A stretch of 64,000 bases of DNA from Vallitaleaceae bacterium 9-2 (GCA_038396585.1 CP121691.1:1-64000); one strand, 5' to 3'; numbered from the stretch's first letter, positions 33,283-42,873 are shown. Numbers and translations are program-made. Notes: generated from the letters alone by a model not told the origin.

Positions 33283-34265
33283 CCATAAAATTCATCTTCA
33301 AAGAGTTTGCGAATACGTTCTAAATCTGAGGTTTGACTAAGGATGAGCATCAGTTTGATTCGGGCTTTTTGTCCATTGAGGTCTCCGGCAAAAATCGCAC
33401 CAAGATTGCGAAGCATTTTACCGCCACCTTCGTAGCCATAGGAATCTAGAACACGTCCCATGGGACATCTTGAAACAATGAGCACAGGAATTTTTTGCTG
33501 TAAGGCAGACGTTAGACCACCAAGCATCGACGGGGGAATATTACCACGACCCATGGCTTCAAGAACAATCCCTTTCACGCCTTTTGAGAGACAGTAATGA
33601 ATATAACCATCATCCATACCTGCACACGTTTTTATAAGCGCTACATCATTTACGATGGTATCGCTAAGAATATGTTGTGTAGGTGTTTTTTTTCGATAAT
33701 AGATAACTTTATTATTATCAACAATACCCAAAGGACCAAAGGTTGGAGACTTAAAAGTGTCAAGGCTCATAGTATGGGTTTTGGTTACCTCAGAAGCAGC
33801 GTTGACTTCATTATTAAGGACAACAAGGACACCTTTGTTTTGTGAATCGGGTGCTACAGCTGTACAGATGGCTGCCGATAGATTACTTGGACCGTCATAA
33901 CCAAGTTCAGAAGCATTGCGCATAGAACCAACGACGACAATCGGTTTGTGACTTTGAATGTTTAGGTCCAAAAAATATGCAGTTTCTTCGAGTGTATCTG
34001 TTCCGTGGGTGACAATTATGCCGCAGATATCATCCCTTAATAATGCAGTTTGAATACACTGTGAAAGCGCTAACATCAAATCCGGCGTCATATGTGGACC
34101 GGGAATACGGGCAAACTGGATAACTTCAATTTCAGCGATTTGATCAATGTTCGTAACCATGGACATGATTTCTTCGCTACTCATAGCTGGAATAGCTGCA
34201 GAGAGGCGTTCATCAACTTTCATGGATATAGTTCCGCCTGTAAAAATGACTCCGACTTTTTTCAT
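33279..34265 (-). CDS. ansA: L-asparaginase, type I (cytoplasmic)
   Basis: This enzyme hydrolyses asparagine to aspartate and ammonia. The 328-residue protein has the first catalytic threonine region FTGGTIS at 8-14 and the second catalytic triad region THGTDTLEETA near 87-97. There is no signal peptide, so it belongs with type I enzymes in the cytosol. The C-terminal domain includes VKGIVLEAMGRGNIPP near 228. It is transcribed alone, with a -10/-35 pair at 34303-34331 on the minus strand and an AAAGGTAGG site before its ATG. Released ammonia would feed the same nitrogen pool as the Amt system. Confidence 0.94.
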   Translation of the reverse strand: MKKVGVIFTGGTISMKVDERLSAAIPAMSSEEIMSMVTNIDQIAEIEVIQFARIPGPHMTPDLMLALSQCIQTALLRDDICGIIVTHGTDTLEETAYFLDLNIQSHKPIVVVGSMRNASELGYDGPSNLSAAICTAVAPDSQNKGVLVVLNNEVNAASEVTKTHTMSLDTFKSPTFGPLGIVDNNKVIYYRKKTPTQHILSDTIVNDVALIKTCAGMDDGYIHYCLSKGVKGIVLEAMGRGNIPPSMLGGLTSALQQKIPVLIVSRCPMGRVLDSYGYEGGGKMLRNLGAIFAGDLNGQKARIKLMLILSQTSDLERIRKLFEDEFYG

Positions 34266-34302
34266 CGATACGATACCTACCTTTATGTTTATTCTATGAT
34301 AT

Positions 34303-34331
34303 ATTATACTTGGATTTCATCGATTTTTCAA
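34303..34331 (-). promoter_or_regulatory. Promoter of ansA
   Basis: Read on the minus strand, TTGAAA (34326-34331) and TATAAT (34303-34308) are separated by 17 bases. Confidence 0.7.
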
Positions 34332-34404
34332 TTCACGCAATAGTGTGTTTGTATATTAAGCGATGCTAAGCAACAATTGTTCCCTAGCAATCAATTGATA
34401 TAAG

Positions 34405-34413
34405 TGGTATACT
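34405..34413 (+). promoter_or_regulatory. Extended -10 promoter of the EAL-HDOD gene
   Basis: TG at 34405-34406 and TATACT at 34408-34413 make an extended -10 about 40 bases before the start. No clear -35 is present. Confidence 0.45.
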
Positions 34414-34454
34414 TCTCTCAATATAGATATGTTATTATTGCAAGGAGTATGTTT

Positions 34455-35663
34455 ATGTTTATAGCTAGGCAACCAATTTTTAATAAAGACTTGAAGATAT
34501 ATGGTTATGAGCTCTTGTTTAGGGCAGATGTGAATAGTCAACAGTTTAACCAGTCTTCATCGATTTCGGCGACAGCATCTGTTGTGGGAGGCTTGTTTGA
34601 AAATGGAATAGAACAAATTGTCGGAACCTCCAAAGCCTTTGTCAATTTCGATTATGATTTTATCATGTCAGAGGGTATGGAATTAATTGACCCGGAGACA
34701 CTTGTTATAGAGGTTCTTGAGACCGTAGAGGTTGATGAGGCGTTTATCAGGCGCCTTCACGATCTGAAAAAATTAGGTTATAAAATCGCATTAGATGATT
34801 TTGATAAAAGTTATCTTGATTATCCGATCGTTCCCATTGCTGATATCATCAAATATGATATTATGATTACCCCTCTAGAAACCATTCAACACGATGTAAA
34901 GGAAGCGTTATCCCAACACAAAATCATCTTAGCAGAGAAAATCGAAACAAATGAAGAATTTCAAAAGGCTAAAGAAATGGGATTTCACCTATTCCAAGGC
35001 TTTTTTTTTAGTAAGCCAAAAATCATAGGAAATTCTAATATCAAGCAATCGTCTAAAGTTCAGTATTCTCAAATTATTCATGAGCTTCAACAAGAAGAGC
35101 CATCGTTTGACAGAATAACAGCGATTATTGTATCCGACTTAAATTTAGCGTATCGCTTGCTAAAAGTGATGAGTCATAAAAAAGAAAATGACATGTATAA
35201 TTCCATCAAGAAAATTTTGCTGGTCATGGGATTTAAGGAATTAGAACGATGGATCAATGTCTTAATGCTACAAGAGTTTTCCCAAGAAAAGCCGGCAGAA
35301 CTTACGCGTCTGTCATTAATCAGAGCTAAGTTTAGTGAGTATATTGCGCAACACAGTAGCCTTAATGCATATAGTGATCAAATAGCCATGATGTGTCTGT
35401 TTAGCATGTTGGATGTCCTTTTAGAGCAGTCTATGGCATCCGCACTTGAAGGTATGTTATTGCCGGAAAATATTTATGATGCATTGGTGTATAAAGAGGG
35501 AAAGTTTGCCATCATATGTCAACTAATCATGGCCTATGAAAAAGGAAAATGGGTTGAAGTGGCGGACTTGGCAACGAAGATCAACATGGATTGTGAGTTG
35601 CTATCCGATGGATATCTTAAAGCCCTAAGATGGACAAATAAGGTCATGAATCTATTTAGTTAG
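34455..35663 (+). CDS. EAL-HDOD signalling protein (YuxH-like, probably inactive EAL)
   Basis: This is a 402-residue protein with an N-terminal EAL-like domain (about 1-195) and a C-terminal HDOD domain (about 200-390). The normal EALLR motif that binds c-di-GMP and metal is replaced by YELLFR near 17-22, and the second half has LDDFDKSY, so phosphodiesterase activity is doubtful. Proteins of this architecture, including B. subtilis YuxH, are thought to act as c-di-GMP sensors or scaffolds. I chose the second ATG (34455) because AAGGAG at 34442-34447 is too close to the one at 34449. It is a single-gene unit with a strong terminator. Confidence 0.88.
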   Translation: MFIARQPIFNKDLKIYGYELLFRADVNSQQFNQSSSISATASVVGGLFENGIEQIVGTSKAFVNFDYDFIMSEGMELIDPETLVIEVLETVEVDEAFIRRLHDLKKLGYKIALDDFDKSYLDYPIVPIADIIKYDIMITPLETIQHDVKEALSQHKIILAEKIETNEEFQKAKEMGFHLFQGFFFSKPKIIGNSNIKQSSKVQYSQIIHELQQEEPSFDRITAIIVSDLNLAYRLLKVMSHKKENDMYNSIKKILLVMGFKELERWINVLMLQEFSQEKPAELTRLSLIRAKFSEYIAQHSSLNAYSDQIAMMCLFSMLDVLLEQSMASALEGMLLPENIYDALVYKEGKFAIICQLIMAYEKGKWVEVADLATKINMDCELLSDGYLKALRWTNKVMNLFS

Positions 35664-35693
35664 TTTAAGGAAATATTGTATAAGCTGAAAGAT

Positions 35694-35748
35694 AAAACCA
35701 GTGCCGCTAAGAAGACAAAAGTATCTTCTTATAGGGTACTGGTTTTTT
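35694..35748 (+). terminator. Compound terminator after the EAL-HDOD gene
   Basis: Outer arms AAAACCAGT (35694-35702) and ACTGGTTTT (35738-35746) enclose an inner hairpin AAGAAGA/TCTTCTT (35709-35730). A T-run ends it. The A-rich left edge could let it serve the convergent gene too. Confidence 0.8.
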
Positions 35749-35762
35749 AGGGTGTGCGGATT

Positions 35763-37433
35763 TTATGAAAGTTTTTTTTCGATGGTTCGATTAATAGCAT
35801 TTCTCAATTTTTCGATGTAGGTTGGACTTTTTGGATATTGATTAAATGTTATTGGCATATCAAGGTCTTTATGAACAAGTTCAAGAACATAGGTGCGGCT
35901 AGTGAGGGATTCTAAAAGGCGTAAGGCACGAAGATCACGCATCGCTTCGGACAAAACCATGAGGCGAATGGATTCTTGAGGCTTATAGTCTTTGCCGGGA
36001 TAGACCAGAAAAGGATCACCTGAAGGAAAAGCTTCTCCTGCATCCGTAACACAATAGGGGTTGATTTTTTTTACGGAGTATTGTGTGCTATAGAAGTTAT
36101 ACCCCCAGTGTAAAAAACCTTCAATATCAAAGACATAAAGTAAAACGCCAAGAATACGATTCCTTGCGGAAGGCATGGACATAAAACGGTTGCAGACATT
36201 GATATTTTGTGCGCAGCAATAGTAGACCCATAAATTAGCAACAGCATGGTCTAAAAAGGGCTGAATATGATCATTGGCAGGAATCGGCTTAGGTATAAGA
36301 CCTTTTTGGTAAAAGTCATAACTACTTAGGGCATCAATTATCGGGTAGCCTTCGAGGTGATGTGCTACCACGGCTTTGGCGGCTTGATAGGAGTCTAAAT
36401 GTTCAGACGTTGGTTCATCGGATATGTGAAAATAAGTGTTTTCTTGTGTAAAACCTTCTTTTTTCAGTGTCGCTAAGAGCTGTGGAAGAAAGCTGTCCAT
36501 AAAGTTTTGATAGGATGGGCTGGTTGCAGGGACGTCCCAGCCAAAAATCTGAACGTATTGATCATCCTTATAGGCCATGATTTTTGGTGTGTATTTTGCC
36601 CCCCATTGTGTAAAAAGATGGGCAATCTCAAGGTATTTGATGCCATTTTTTTGGCATAAGTGTATCCATTGAAGAAGCTTATTAAAATCAAAACGATAAC
36701 TATCATTTTCAAGATAAACATCAATGAGCTGGACGGTCGTTCGTTCACCGCCGATGGCTGTATCGAGTGGTGGTGTGAAGATAGGGGTCAAAAGCATATT
36801 CATTCCATGGCGTGATGCCGTTGCGATGAAGTGGTCAATAATCTCCCAATGGGTCGGACTAAAGACTTCCACTCCATAATAATCAGCGAGACAATCAGCG
36901 TGAAACCATTCGGTATGAATGAGTTGTTGTTCAGGCAACAAGGCATCAATGACATCAAGGCATAACTCTTTAGTCCATAAGGTCTGATTTGCCTCATCGG
37001 TGATATGAATCTTGATACGGTGAGCCATGGGAAGAGTCTTTTGATTGGGTATAATATCAATCCATAGACAACGCCATTGGCCAGGGATAACCATAAGCTT
37101 TGTATCAGGCGCTATCGGAGTTAGTAAATCAGGAAAGACACCAGGACGCGTAGTCAGGTAGTTGTCATCGTAGGCTTCATAGGCGGGCAAAAGTGAGGGC
37201 ACATAGTCGACGGTGCGTATAAGAATATCTGGTATAGTCTCACATGTAACAGATACATGAATCTTATCCCTTGGTACGCCGGTTAAACTTTTATGAAAGG
37301 TATAAGCTAGTTGAACGGATAGTGGATCGTTTTTTAAGCATGTTAGTGATGGAGAGGCATGGAGAGGTTGGGGTCTTTGGTGAGGAAAAACTTTTTCTAA
37401 GGAACTAACGAGCAAAAATTCAAAATCTTTCAT
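35763..37433 (-). CDS. DUF4091 glycoside-hydrolase-like protein
   Basis: This is a 556-residue protein without a signal peptide. Its N-terminal half is beta-rich and the middle resembles a TIM-barrel glycosidase (FHISDEPTSEHLDSY near 340). The C-terminal part has the DUF4091 landmarks FLHWGYNFY, GDPFLVYPG and SIRLMVLSEAMRDLRALRLL. Family members occur in glycan-use loci. It is the last gene of the sugar-transport operon, 24 bases after the inner permease, and is cytoplasmic, so it probably acts on an imported oligosaccharide. I chose ATG 37433 with AAAAGGAG properly spaced upstream; the frame extends to a TTG two codons earlier. The substrate is unknown. Confidence 0.82.
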   Translation of the reverse strand: MKDFEFLLVSSLEKVFPHQRPQPLHASPSLTCLKNDPLSVQLAYTFHKSLTGVPRDKIHVSVTCETIPDILIRTVDYVPSLLPAYEAYDDNYLTTRPGVFPDLLTPIAPDTKLMVIPGQWRCLWIDIIPNQKTLPMAHRIKIHITDEANQTLWTKELCLDVIDALLPEQQLIHTEWFHADCLADYYGVEVFSPTHWEIIDHFIATASRHGMNMLLTPIFTPPLDTAIGGERTTVQLIDVYLENDSYRFDFNKLLQWIHLCQKNGIKYLEIAHLFTQWGAKYTPKIMAYKDDQYVQIFGWDVPATSPSYQNFMDSFLPQLLATLKKEGFTQENTYFHISDEPTSEHLDSYQAAKAVVAHHLEGYPIIDALSSYDFYQKGLIPKPIPANDHIQPFLDHAVANLWVYYCCAQNINVCNRFMSMPSARNRILGVLLYVFDIEGFLHWGYNFYSTQYSVKKINPYCVTDAGEAFPSGDPFLVYPGKDYKPQESIRLMVLSEAMRDLRALRLLESLTSRTYVLELVHKDLDMPITFNQYPKSPTYIEKLRNAINRTIEKKLS

Positions 37434-37457
37434 AGTCAAAATCTCCTTTTTATGTGA

Positions 37458-38282
37458 TTATCCTTTGATTCCACTCATTGCAATACCTTCAATAAATTGT
37501 TTTTGTAAAAAAATATACAATATAAACGGGGGTAAAAATGCAATAGTGGAACCGGCCATAACTAGGCCGTAGTTGGTTGAGTAGCTTCCTTTTAGGGTTG
37601 ATATGGCAAGCGTTAAGGTATGCATCTTGCTATCGGTTGCAATGACTAAGGGCCATATAAAATCATTCCAAGAGGTAATAAAGGTAAAGACGGTCAATGA
37701 CACGAGAACAGGCTTGATAATGGGGATGACAATTAGATAAAAAATTCTAAATTCAGAGCATCCATCAATTCTAGCGGCTTCGAGAAGCTCATCCGGTAAG
37801 GATTCCATAAATTGCTTGATTAAAAACACCCCAAAAGCATTGAGAATCGGAATGATTAATGCAGGATAGGTATTGAGCATATTTAACTTTCGCATAATAG
37901 TAAATACTGGAATCAGTGTGACTTGTCCCGGAATCATCAGCGTAATCAGGTAAATATTGAACAGAAACTTATTACCCGGAAAGTCTTTTTTTGCAAAACC
38001 ATAGGCAGCCATGGATGCGATGATGGCATTGAGCAAACAAGAACAAACAGTGACGATGAGGCTGTTTTTAAAATTGGTCAACAGATTAAAATTTTTAACG
38101 ACCCGAGAATAGTTGGTAAAATCCAAGGCGTTAAATTGGATGTCCAAATCAAGGGAACTGGTTTGACGCAGGGATGTGATTAGCATATAGGCAAATGGTG
38201 TTATTGCAAAAAGGGCAATCAACATCAGAAGCGTCACCAGAATCATATAGTTTAGGCTTATTTTTCGTGTGTTTTTATTCAA
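37458..38282 (-). CDS. Carbohydrate ABC transporter permease (MalG-like)
   Basis: This is a CUT1-family inner-membrane permease of 274 residues with six predicted membrane helices. The EAA loop that contacts the ATPase is present as EAARIDGCSEFRIFYLI near 163-179. It pairs with the upstream MalF-like permease, 15 bases before it in the transcript. As usual for CUT1 importers, no ATPase gene is encoded here, so a shared MsmX-type ATPase elsewhere in the genome is expected. Confidence 0.93.
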   Translation of the reverse strand: MNKNTRKISLNYMILVTLLMLIALFAITPFAYMLITSLRQTSSLDLDIQFNALDFTNYSRVVKNFNLLTNFKNSLIVTVCSCLLNAIIASMAAYGFAKKDFPGNKFLFNIYLITLMIPGQVTLIPVFTIMRKLNMLNTYPALIIPILNAFGVFLIKQFMESLPDELLEAARIDGCSEFRIFYLIVIPIIKPVLVSLTVFTFITSWNDFIWPLVIATDSKMHTLTLAISTLKGSYSTNYGLVMAGSTIAFLPPFILYIFLQKQFIEGIAMSGIKG

Positions 38283-38297
38283 AATCGTTGATCTCCT

Positions 38298-39170
38298 TTA
38301 ATAATTATCTTTAAACAAAAGTTTTTGAATGCTGGATATGATGACAATAAAAACAAGCAGCAGCAGAGAAATTGTACTGGCATAGCCCATACTAAATTCT
38401 TTGAAGGCTGTATTATAGATGGTCATAACCAAAGTAATTGTCGAACGACCGGGTCCACCACCGGTCATGACATATACGAGGTCAAAGATTTGAAACGACC
38501 AAATGGTTCCTAGGGTTACAACAAGGAAGGTAATAGGTTTTAACATGGGCATGGTGATATACCAAAATTGTTGGTATTTATTGGCACCGTCCACTTGTCC
38601 GGATTCATAAAGCATCTTAGGAATTTCCATGATGCCCGCATAAAAGATGACTAGAAAATAGCCGACATTTTTCCAAATAGAGACGAGGCATACACTCAAC
38701 AGGGAGGTGAACTTGGTACCCAGCCAGTTGACCTTATCTAGACCAATCAATGCAAGAAAAGTATTGATAATGCCTGTATCTGTAGCCAGAAGAAAGCTCC
38801 AAAGGGTTCCGACAAGAATGGTTGAAGAAATCACCGGAATAAAAAGAGAACTCTTGATAAACCCACCAAGTTTATTTTGGAATTTTTGTGCAAGTACCGA
38901 GGCAATTACCATGGAAAGGATGGTTTGTGTCGGTACCACAAAAAGGGTGAAGATAAAGGTGTTCTTCATTGATGAGACGACAAAGGGGTCACCAAGCATT
39001 CGAATATAATTTTTTAATCCGGTGAATGTGGGTGCCTGGATAATATTGTAGTCTGTGAAACTAAAGTATAGGGTCATCAGAATAGGTATAAGTGAAAAGA
39101 TGGAAATCAGTATAAGGCTTGGAGCAATATATAGATATCCATATAGGGCTTGCTTTTGTTGATTTTTCAT
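38298..39170 (-). CDS. Carbohydrate ABC transporter permease (MalF-like)
   Basis: This is a CUT1-family permease of 290 residues with six membrane helices, the first being YLYIAPSLILISIFSLIPIL near 11-30. Its EAA-type loop is ESGQVDGANKYQQFWYITMP near 190-209. I chose ATG 39170 with GAGAGGA ten bases upstream; the frame continues to a TTG at 39194. It lies between the binding protein and the MalG-like permease in one operon on the minus strand. Confidence 0.93.
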   Translation of the reverse strand: MKNQQKQALYGYLYIAPSLILISIFSLIPILMTLYFSFTDYNIIQAPTFTGLKNYIRMLGDPFVVSSMKNTFIFTLFVVPTQTILSMVIASVLAQKFQNKLGGFIKSSLFIPVISSTILVGTLWSFLLATDTGIINTFLALIGLDKVNWLGTKFTSLLSVCLVSIWKNVGYFLVIFYAGIMEIPKMLYESGQVDGANKYQQFWYITMPMLKPITFLVVTLGTIWSFQIFDLVYVMTGGGPGRSTITLVMTIYNTAFKEFSMGYASTISLLLLVFIVIISSIQKLLFKDNY

Positions 39171-39258
39171 ATCTGTTAGGTCCTCTCTTATCAATCATGA
39201 TGTTTAAAGCCATATGAAAGGGCTTCATATGACTTTAAATGGATATCAGTAGTTGAAT

Positions 39259-40572
39259 TTAGTTGCTAAGTACATTTTCAGAGTATTCAACACTATAGCT
39301 TAGGGCCTCTTCCGGTGAAAGCTCACCCATCATCATTAATTGTAGATTTTTATAAAGAGAGTCATAGGCCTTAAAGGAACCAGCAACAGCAGGTAGAGTG
39401 CGTAAATCGGCGGCATTATTGGCATACATATCTTTAAATTCTGCATGATCATTATATTCTTCATCCTTTGCTACAGGAGGGAACATGGCTAATTCGTGAT
39501 GGAATTTTGTCATAATATCACCACTTGTCATGGTTTTCATCAATTTTGCTGCTAATTCCTTGTTGTCTGAATTACTGGTCATAATGAGTGCGTCAGCAGC
39601 GACGAAGGTTCCGCCGGATTTGTTGGTTAAGAAGGGAACAAAGTCCCAATTAATCCCTTGATCACCAAGTTTTGCGGCGTTGGTACAATCAATCACTGTT
39701 AGGGCTACTTTTTCATCGTTGAGTAATGCAATGACATCGTTATTTGTATAGGACATAGCATTTTCAGAGATAATATCATGTTTAAAGCGTAAGTCATATA
39801 AAAATTGGGTGGCTTCTAAAGCTTCGGGGGAATCGAGAGCAAGTTTACTTGCGTCGTCTGTGAAAATTTCACCACCGGCTTGCCATAGATAAGGATAGTA
39901 TAGGGAATTTAAGGCGCCAATGGCAGGCTCGCCCCAAGGTTGGGCAAATGGGATGATATCCGGTGTTTTTTCACGGAGTATTTTTCCGGTTGCAATCAGT
40001 TCGTCCCATGTCGTTGGAACCTCGGTAATACCGGCATCATTAAGTAAGTCCATATTGCCTACTAAGATTCGGGCATTTCCTACAATAATTGGGAGTGTAT
40101 ATTGTTGGCCTTGGATAAATCCCTTATCAAGATATAAGTAATTCTCACGGTCCTCTTGGGTAATATAGCTATCAAGAGGTTCGATAGCTCCCATATTAAT
40201 AAAGTCACTAATCATTTCAATATACATATAACCTACATCTGGACCGGAACCGGAGGTGATTCCGGTTAAGTATTTTTCTTCGTAATTTCCCCAAGGAACG
40301 ATTTCTACAGTTAGCTCCACATTATTTTGTGTGGCAAAATCACTTAGGTTATCTTCCCAAAAGCTTTTATCGAGGGCATCTTCTGTGCCAAATGGGGGCA
40401 TCCATAAGACCAGTTCCGTCTTTTCTTTATCTTGGGAAGCGGTTGAGGATGATGCTGATTGAGAGGTGGTTTCCTTTGATGTGTCATCAGAAGGGACTTC
40501 TTTAGGTGCGCAGTTTGTCAAGGTGAGTAATAAAAGAACACCTACCATAATAATACTTAGATACTTTTTCAT
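39259..40572 (-). CDS. Extracellular sugar-binding lipoprotein
   Basis: This is the substrate-binding component of the CUT1 importer, with 437 residues. The signal has lipobox LTNC with the lipidated cysteine at 21, followed by a Ser/Thr-rich tether (about 27-48). The mature part fits solute-binding family 1 (VLWMPPFGTEDA near 56-67, GSGPDVGYMYIEM near 113). It is the first gene of the operon behind the promoter at 40624-40652, and AAAGGATG precedes the ATG. The ligand is unknown; the DUF4091 partner points to an oligosaccharide. Confidence 0.93.
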   Translation of the reverse strand: MKKYLSIIMVGVLLLLTLTNCAPKEVPSDDTSKETTSQSASSSTASQDKEKTELVLWMPPFGTEDALDKSFWEDNLSDFATQNNVELTVEIVPWGNYEEKYLTGITSGSGPDVGYMYIEMISDFINMGAIEPLDSYITQEDRENYLYLDKGFIQGQQYTLPIIVGNARILVGNMDLLNDAGITEVPTTWDELIATGKILREKTPDIIPFAQPWGEPAIGALNSLYYPYLWQAGGEIFTDDASKLALDSPEALEATQFLYDLRFKHDIISENAMSYTNNDVIALLNDEKVALTVIDCTNAAKLGDQGINWDFVPFLTNKSGGTFVAADALIMTSNSDNKELAAKLMKTMTSGDIMTKFHHELAMFPPVAKDEEYNDHAEFKDMYANNAADLRTLPAVAGSFKAYDSLYKNLQLMMMGELSPEEALSYSVEYSENVLSN

Positions 40573-40623
40573 AATAACATCCTTTCATAGATAGATTGAT
40601 TAAAATGCTGTTACTCAGTATCT

Positions 40624-40652
40624 ATACTATTCATAATACGTGTTCATGTAAA
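40624..40652 (-). promoter_or_regulatory. Promoter of the sugar-transport operon
   Basis: On the minus strand TTTACA (40647-40652) and TAGTAT (40624-40629) have 17-base spacing. The -35 is inside one copy of the TGTAAATAAACA repeat. Confidence 0.55.
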
Positions 40653-40761
40653 TAAACATAATTCTTGATTTGTATAAGTTGCCTAAAGCCTTGCTATATA
40701 AAGCTTGAGCAACAATAACAGCATATAAAAATAAACAATTATTCTGTGTAAATAAACAATA
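40647..40761. repeat. TGTAAATAAACA repeats, candidate AraC-type operator
   Basis: TGTAAATAAACA occurs at 40647-40658 and 40747-40758, exactly 100 bases apart. A third partial copy gives AATAAACAAT at 40730-40739, 21 bases from the same string at 40751-40760. Two half-sites on one DNA face 21 bases apart is the usual AraC-family layout. The neighbouring gene encodes such a regulator. The remaining part of this 233-base spacer holds the promoter and no gene. Confidence 0.5.
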
Positions 40762-40805
40762 ATTTATATGAAATGCATAGGAAAATCGCCTTATCGGAAA
40801 AATTG

Positions 40806-42734
40806 TTAGTGGGTATTTTTATCCTTAAACTTTCCGGGGGTGGTTTTTTCATATTGCTTAAACACGCGAATAAAGCTGATGTCACTTGAAAATCCAACGT
40901 GCTGAGCAATATCTTTGACAAGAAGATCGCTTGTCAAAATGAGTTCTTTGGCGTAATCAATGCGACGCTGATTGATATATTGAATTATACCAATCCCGAA
41001 AGTCTCTTTAAAGCAAGAGGATAGATGGGTATTGCTGACCTTGAGTTTATCTGCGATTAAATACAAACCAAGAAGTGGATCCGTATAGTGGGCATCAATA
41101 TAGCGTTTGGCTTTTTCTGGTGTGCTCAAAGTGATTTTTTTTGAGGGACTTGCTTGAGGACAAGTCGATGGGTCATAAATGTAGAGATTTTGGGAGAACC
41201 CAACATGCTGTGGTGCAACCTCCAAGGATTCGGCATAACTATTTCCAATCGACTCCATACCGTGATAGGCTTGCCCAAGACAGGCAATGCACTCTCCAAG
41301 TTCAGAGAACAAAGGAAGAACATTAGTTGCCATCTCTTCTATCGTATGAGCGGAGTTCTTTTGCGGGCTATTGATTAAGTAGACCAAATCTTTATTATAT
41401 AATGTTCCGATAATATACATATCGCCATAGGTGTGTTGCAAATATTCCAAGCCACTAAATAAGTGGGTCTGAAACGGTTGAAGATCCATGGTTTCATCAA
41501 AGATGGGGCGGATGAGTAGCACTTGGAAAAAATCATATTCAAAGACAACATCATAATGTTTGGCTTTATTGGTAATCATAGATTTTTCCAAAAGACTACG
41601 GTCTAGAATGCTGCTTAAAAAGAGGCTTTCAATTAAGGTTTGCTGATGATTAAGACGTTCCCTATTTTTAAGGTTTTGTACAGTCATTGTATCAATTTCA
41701 AAATTGATAAGGTCATATTCATTAATGGCGTCTTTACCGCAATTTGGATTGGTTTGAGAGAGTTTTTCCAAGATTCCATATAACGGAATGTTGTTATGTT
41801 GAGTTAATCGTATTGAGATATAGGCGCCGATAAGTAGACAAATGATAATGGATACATATGAAATAAAACGAATATTATGGGTTATAGCTAGTATTTCTGC
41901 ACTATTTAACCAGGTTAAATAATGAATGTTTGAATACCTTGAAGTTTGTGTAATAATGAAGTTGCGGTGATACTCATAGATACCATCATTATGTAAAAAA
42001 CTTTCAGGCACATTACGTAATAACTCAAGTGCGGTTGTATTACCAAAAAAGGAGACATTAGTATTGGATGAATCAAAAAGTGTGGTATGTGAATCAACAC
42101 GTATATCACTGTCCACATACAAAGCAGTTAAGAGCTCATCTTGATTAATTTCAATGGTTAATATGGCATCTTTTTTGGATGCAATGTTATAAGGTAATTG
42201 GGAATGCATGTATAAGAGAGCATCTCCATTTTTTTGACGGATATAATATCCTTTATCACTAGTAGAGGCTACGTTGGATAACCATGTGTTATATCCTTCA
42301 CGGTTTAAATTATTGTATAGAAGGTAATAGGATTTCGAGGGATAAATACCTTTATCACTGACAATTAGATCAATTTTTGGATAATAGATATAGATGTTAG
42401 AGATAAAGCGGTTTGAAATCTTATAATTATTGATTTGATGGTGAAATTGAAAAAGTTCCTCTTGGTTTAATGTCTCGTAGGCTGTGGATTTTTTAATAGC
42501 GAGATTGGTAGAATCTAGTTCAAGCATGGAAGTGATTTTTTCAATTTCCATAAGATTTGTTTCAATGTTTTGCTGTACTTTTAACATGAGGTTATAATTT
42601 AAGCCAATGATTTCTTCTTTGAAACGGTGAATAGTCCAAGTTGTCAAAATAGAAATGACAATGAGTATTAGAATAATGACAATAATAAATGAACGAATCC
42701 ATATCAAATTTGCTTTTTGCTTGATGAGTTTCAT
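40806..42734 (-). CDS. AraC-family regulator with extracellular sensor and two membrane helices
   Basis: This is a membrane-bound transcription regulator of 642 residues. A first membrane helix lies near 12-34, an extracellular sensing domain of about 240 residues follows, a second helix lies near 282-303, then a cytoplasmic linker and a C-terminal AraC-type DNA-binding domain over the last 100 residues (VSNTHLSSCFKETFG and IAQHVGFSSDISFIRVF). Such proteins replace two-component systems at Firmicute glycan loci. It lies upstream of and in the same direction as the sugar importer, its likely target. I chose ATG 42734, with AGGATGG upstream; the frame continues to 42812 without a good site. Confidence 0.9.
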   Translation of the reverse strand: MKLIKQKANLIWIRSFIIVIILILIVISILTTWTIHRFKEEIIGLNYNLMLKVQQNIETNLMEIEKITSMLELDSTNLAIKKSTAYETLNQEELFQFHHQINNYKISNRFISNIYIYYPKIDLIVSDKGIYPSKSYYLLYNNLNREGYNTWLSNVASTSDKGYYIRQKNGDALLYMHSQLPYNIASKKDAILTIEINQDELLTALYVDSDIRVDSHTTLFDSSNTNVSFFGNTTALELLRNVPESFLHNDGIYEYHRNFIITQTSRYSNIHYLTWLNSAEILAITHNIRFISYVSIIICLLIGAYISIRLTQHNNIPLYGILEKLSQTNPNCGKDAINEYDLINFEIDTMTVQNLKNRERLNHQQTLIESLFLSSILDRSLLEKSMITNKAKHYDVVFEYDFFQVLLIRPIFDETMDLQPFQTHLFSGLEYLQHTYGDMYIIGTLYNKDLVYLINSPQKNSAHTIEEMATNVLPLFSELGECIACLGQAYHGMESIGNSYAESLEVAPQHVGFSQNLYIYDPSTCPQASPSKKITLSTPEKAKRYIDAHYTDPLLGLYLIADKLKVSNTHLSSCFKETFGIGIIQYINQRRIDYAKELILTSDLLVKDIAQHVGFSSDISFIRVFKQYEKTTPGKFKDKNTH

Positions 42735-42873
42735 ACTTTCACCATCCTGAGTCATATTTAAGTCCATGTTAACTAAAAAATTGGTGGTTATACACAAAAT
42801 AATGAGGAACAATACCTGTATTTTATAATATTTGGATGATAATTACAAGCAATCATATTTTTTAAATAGAAAG

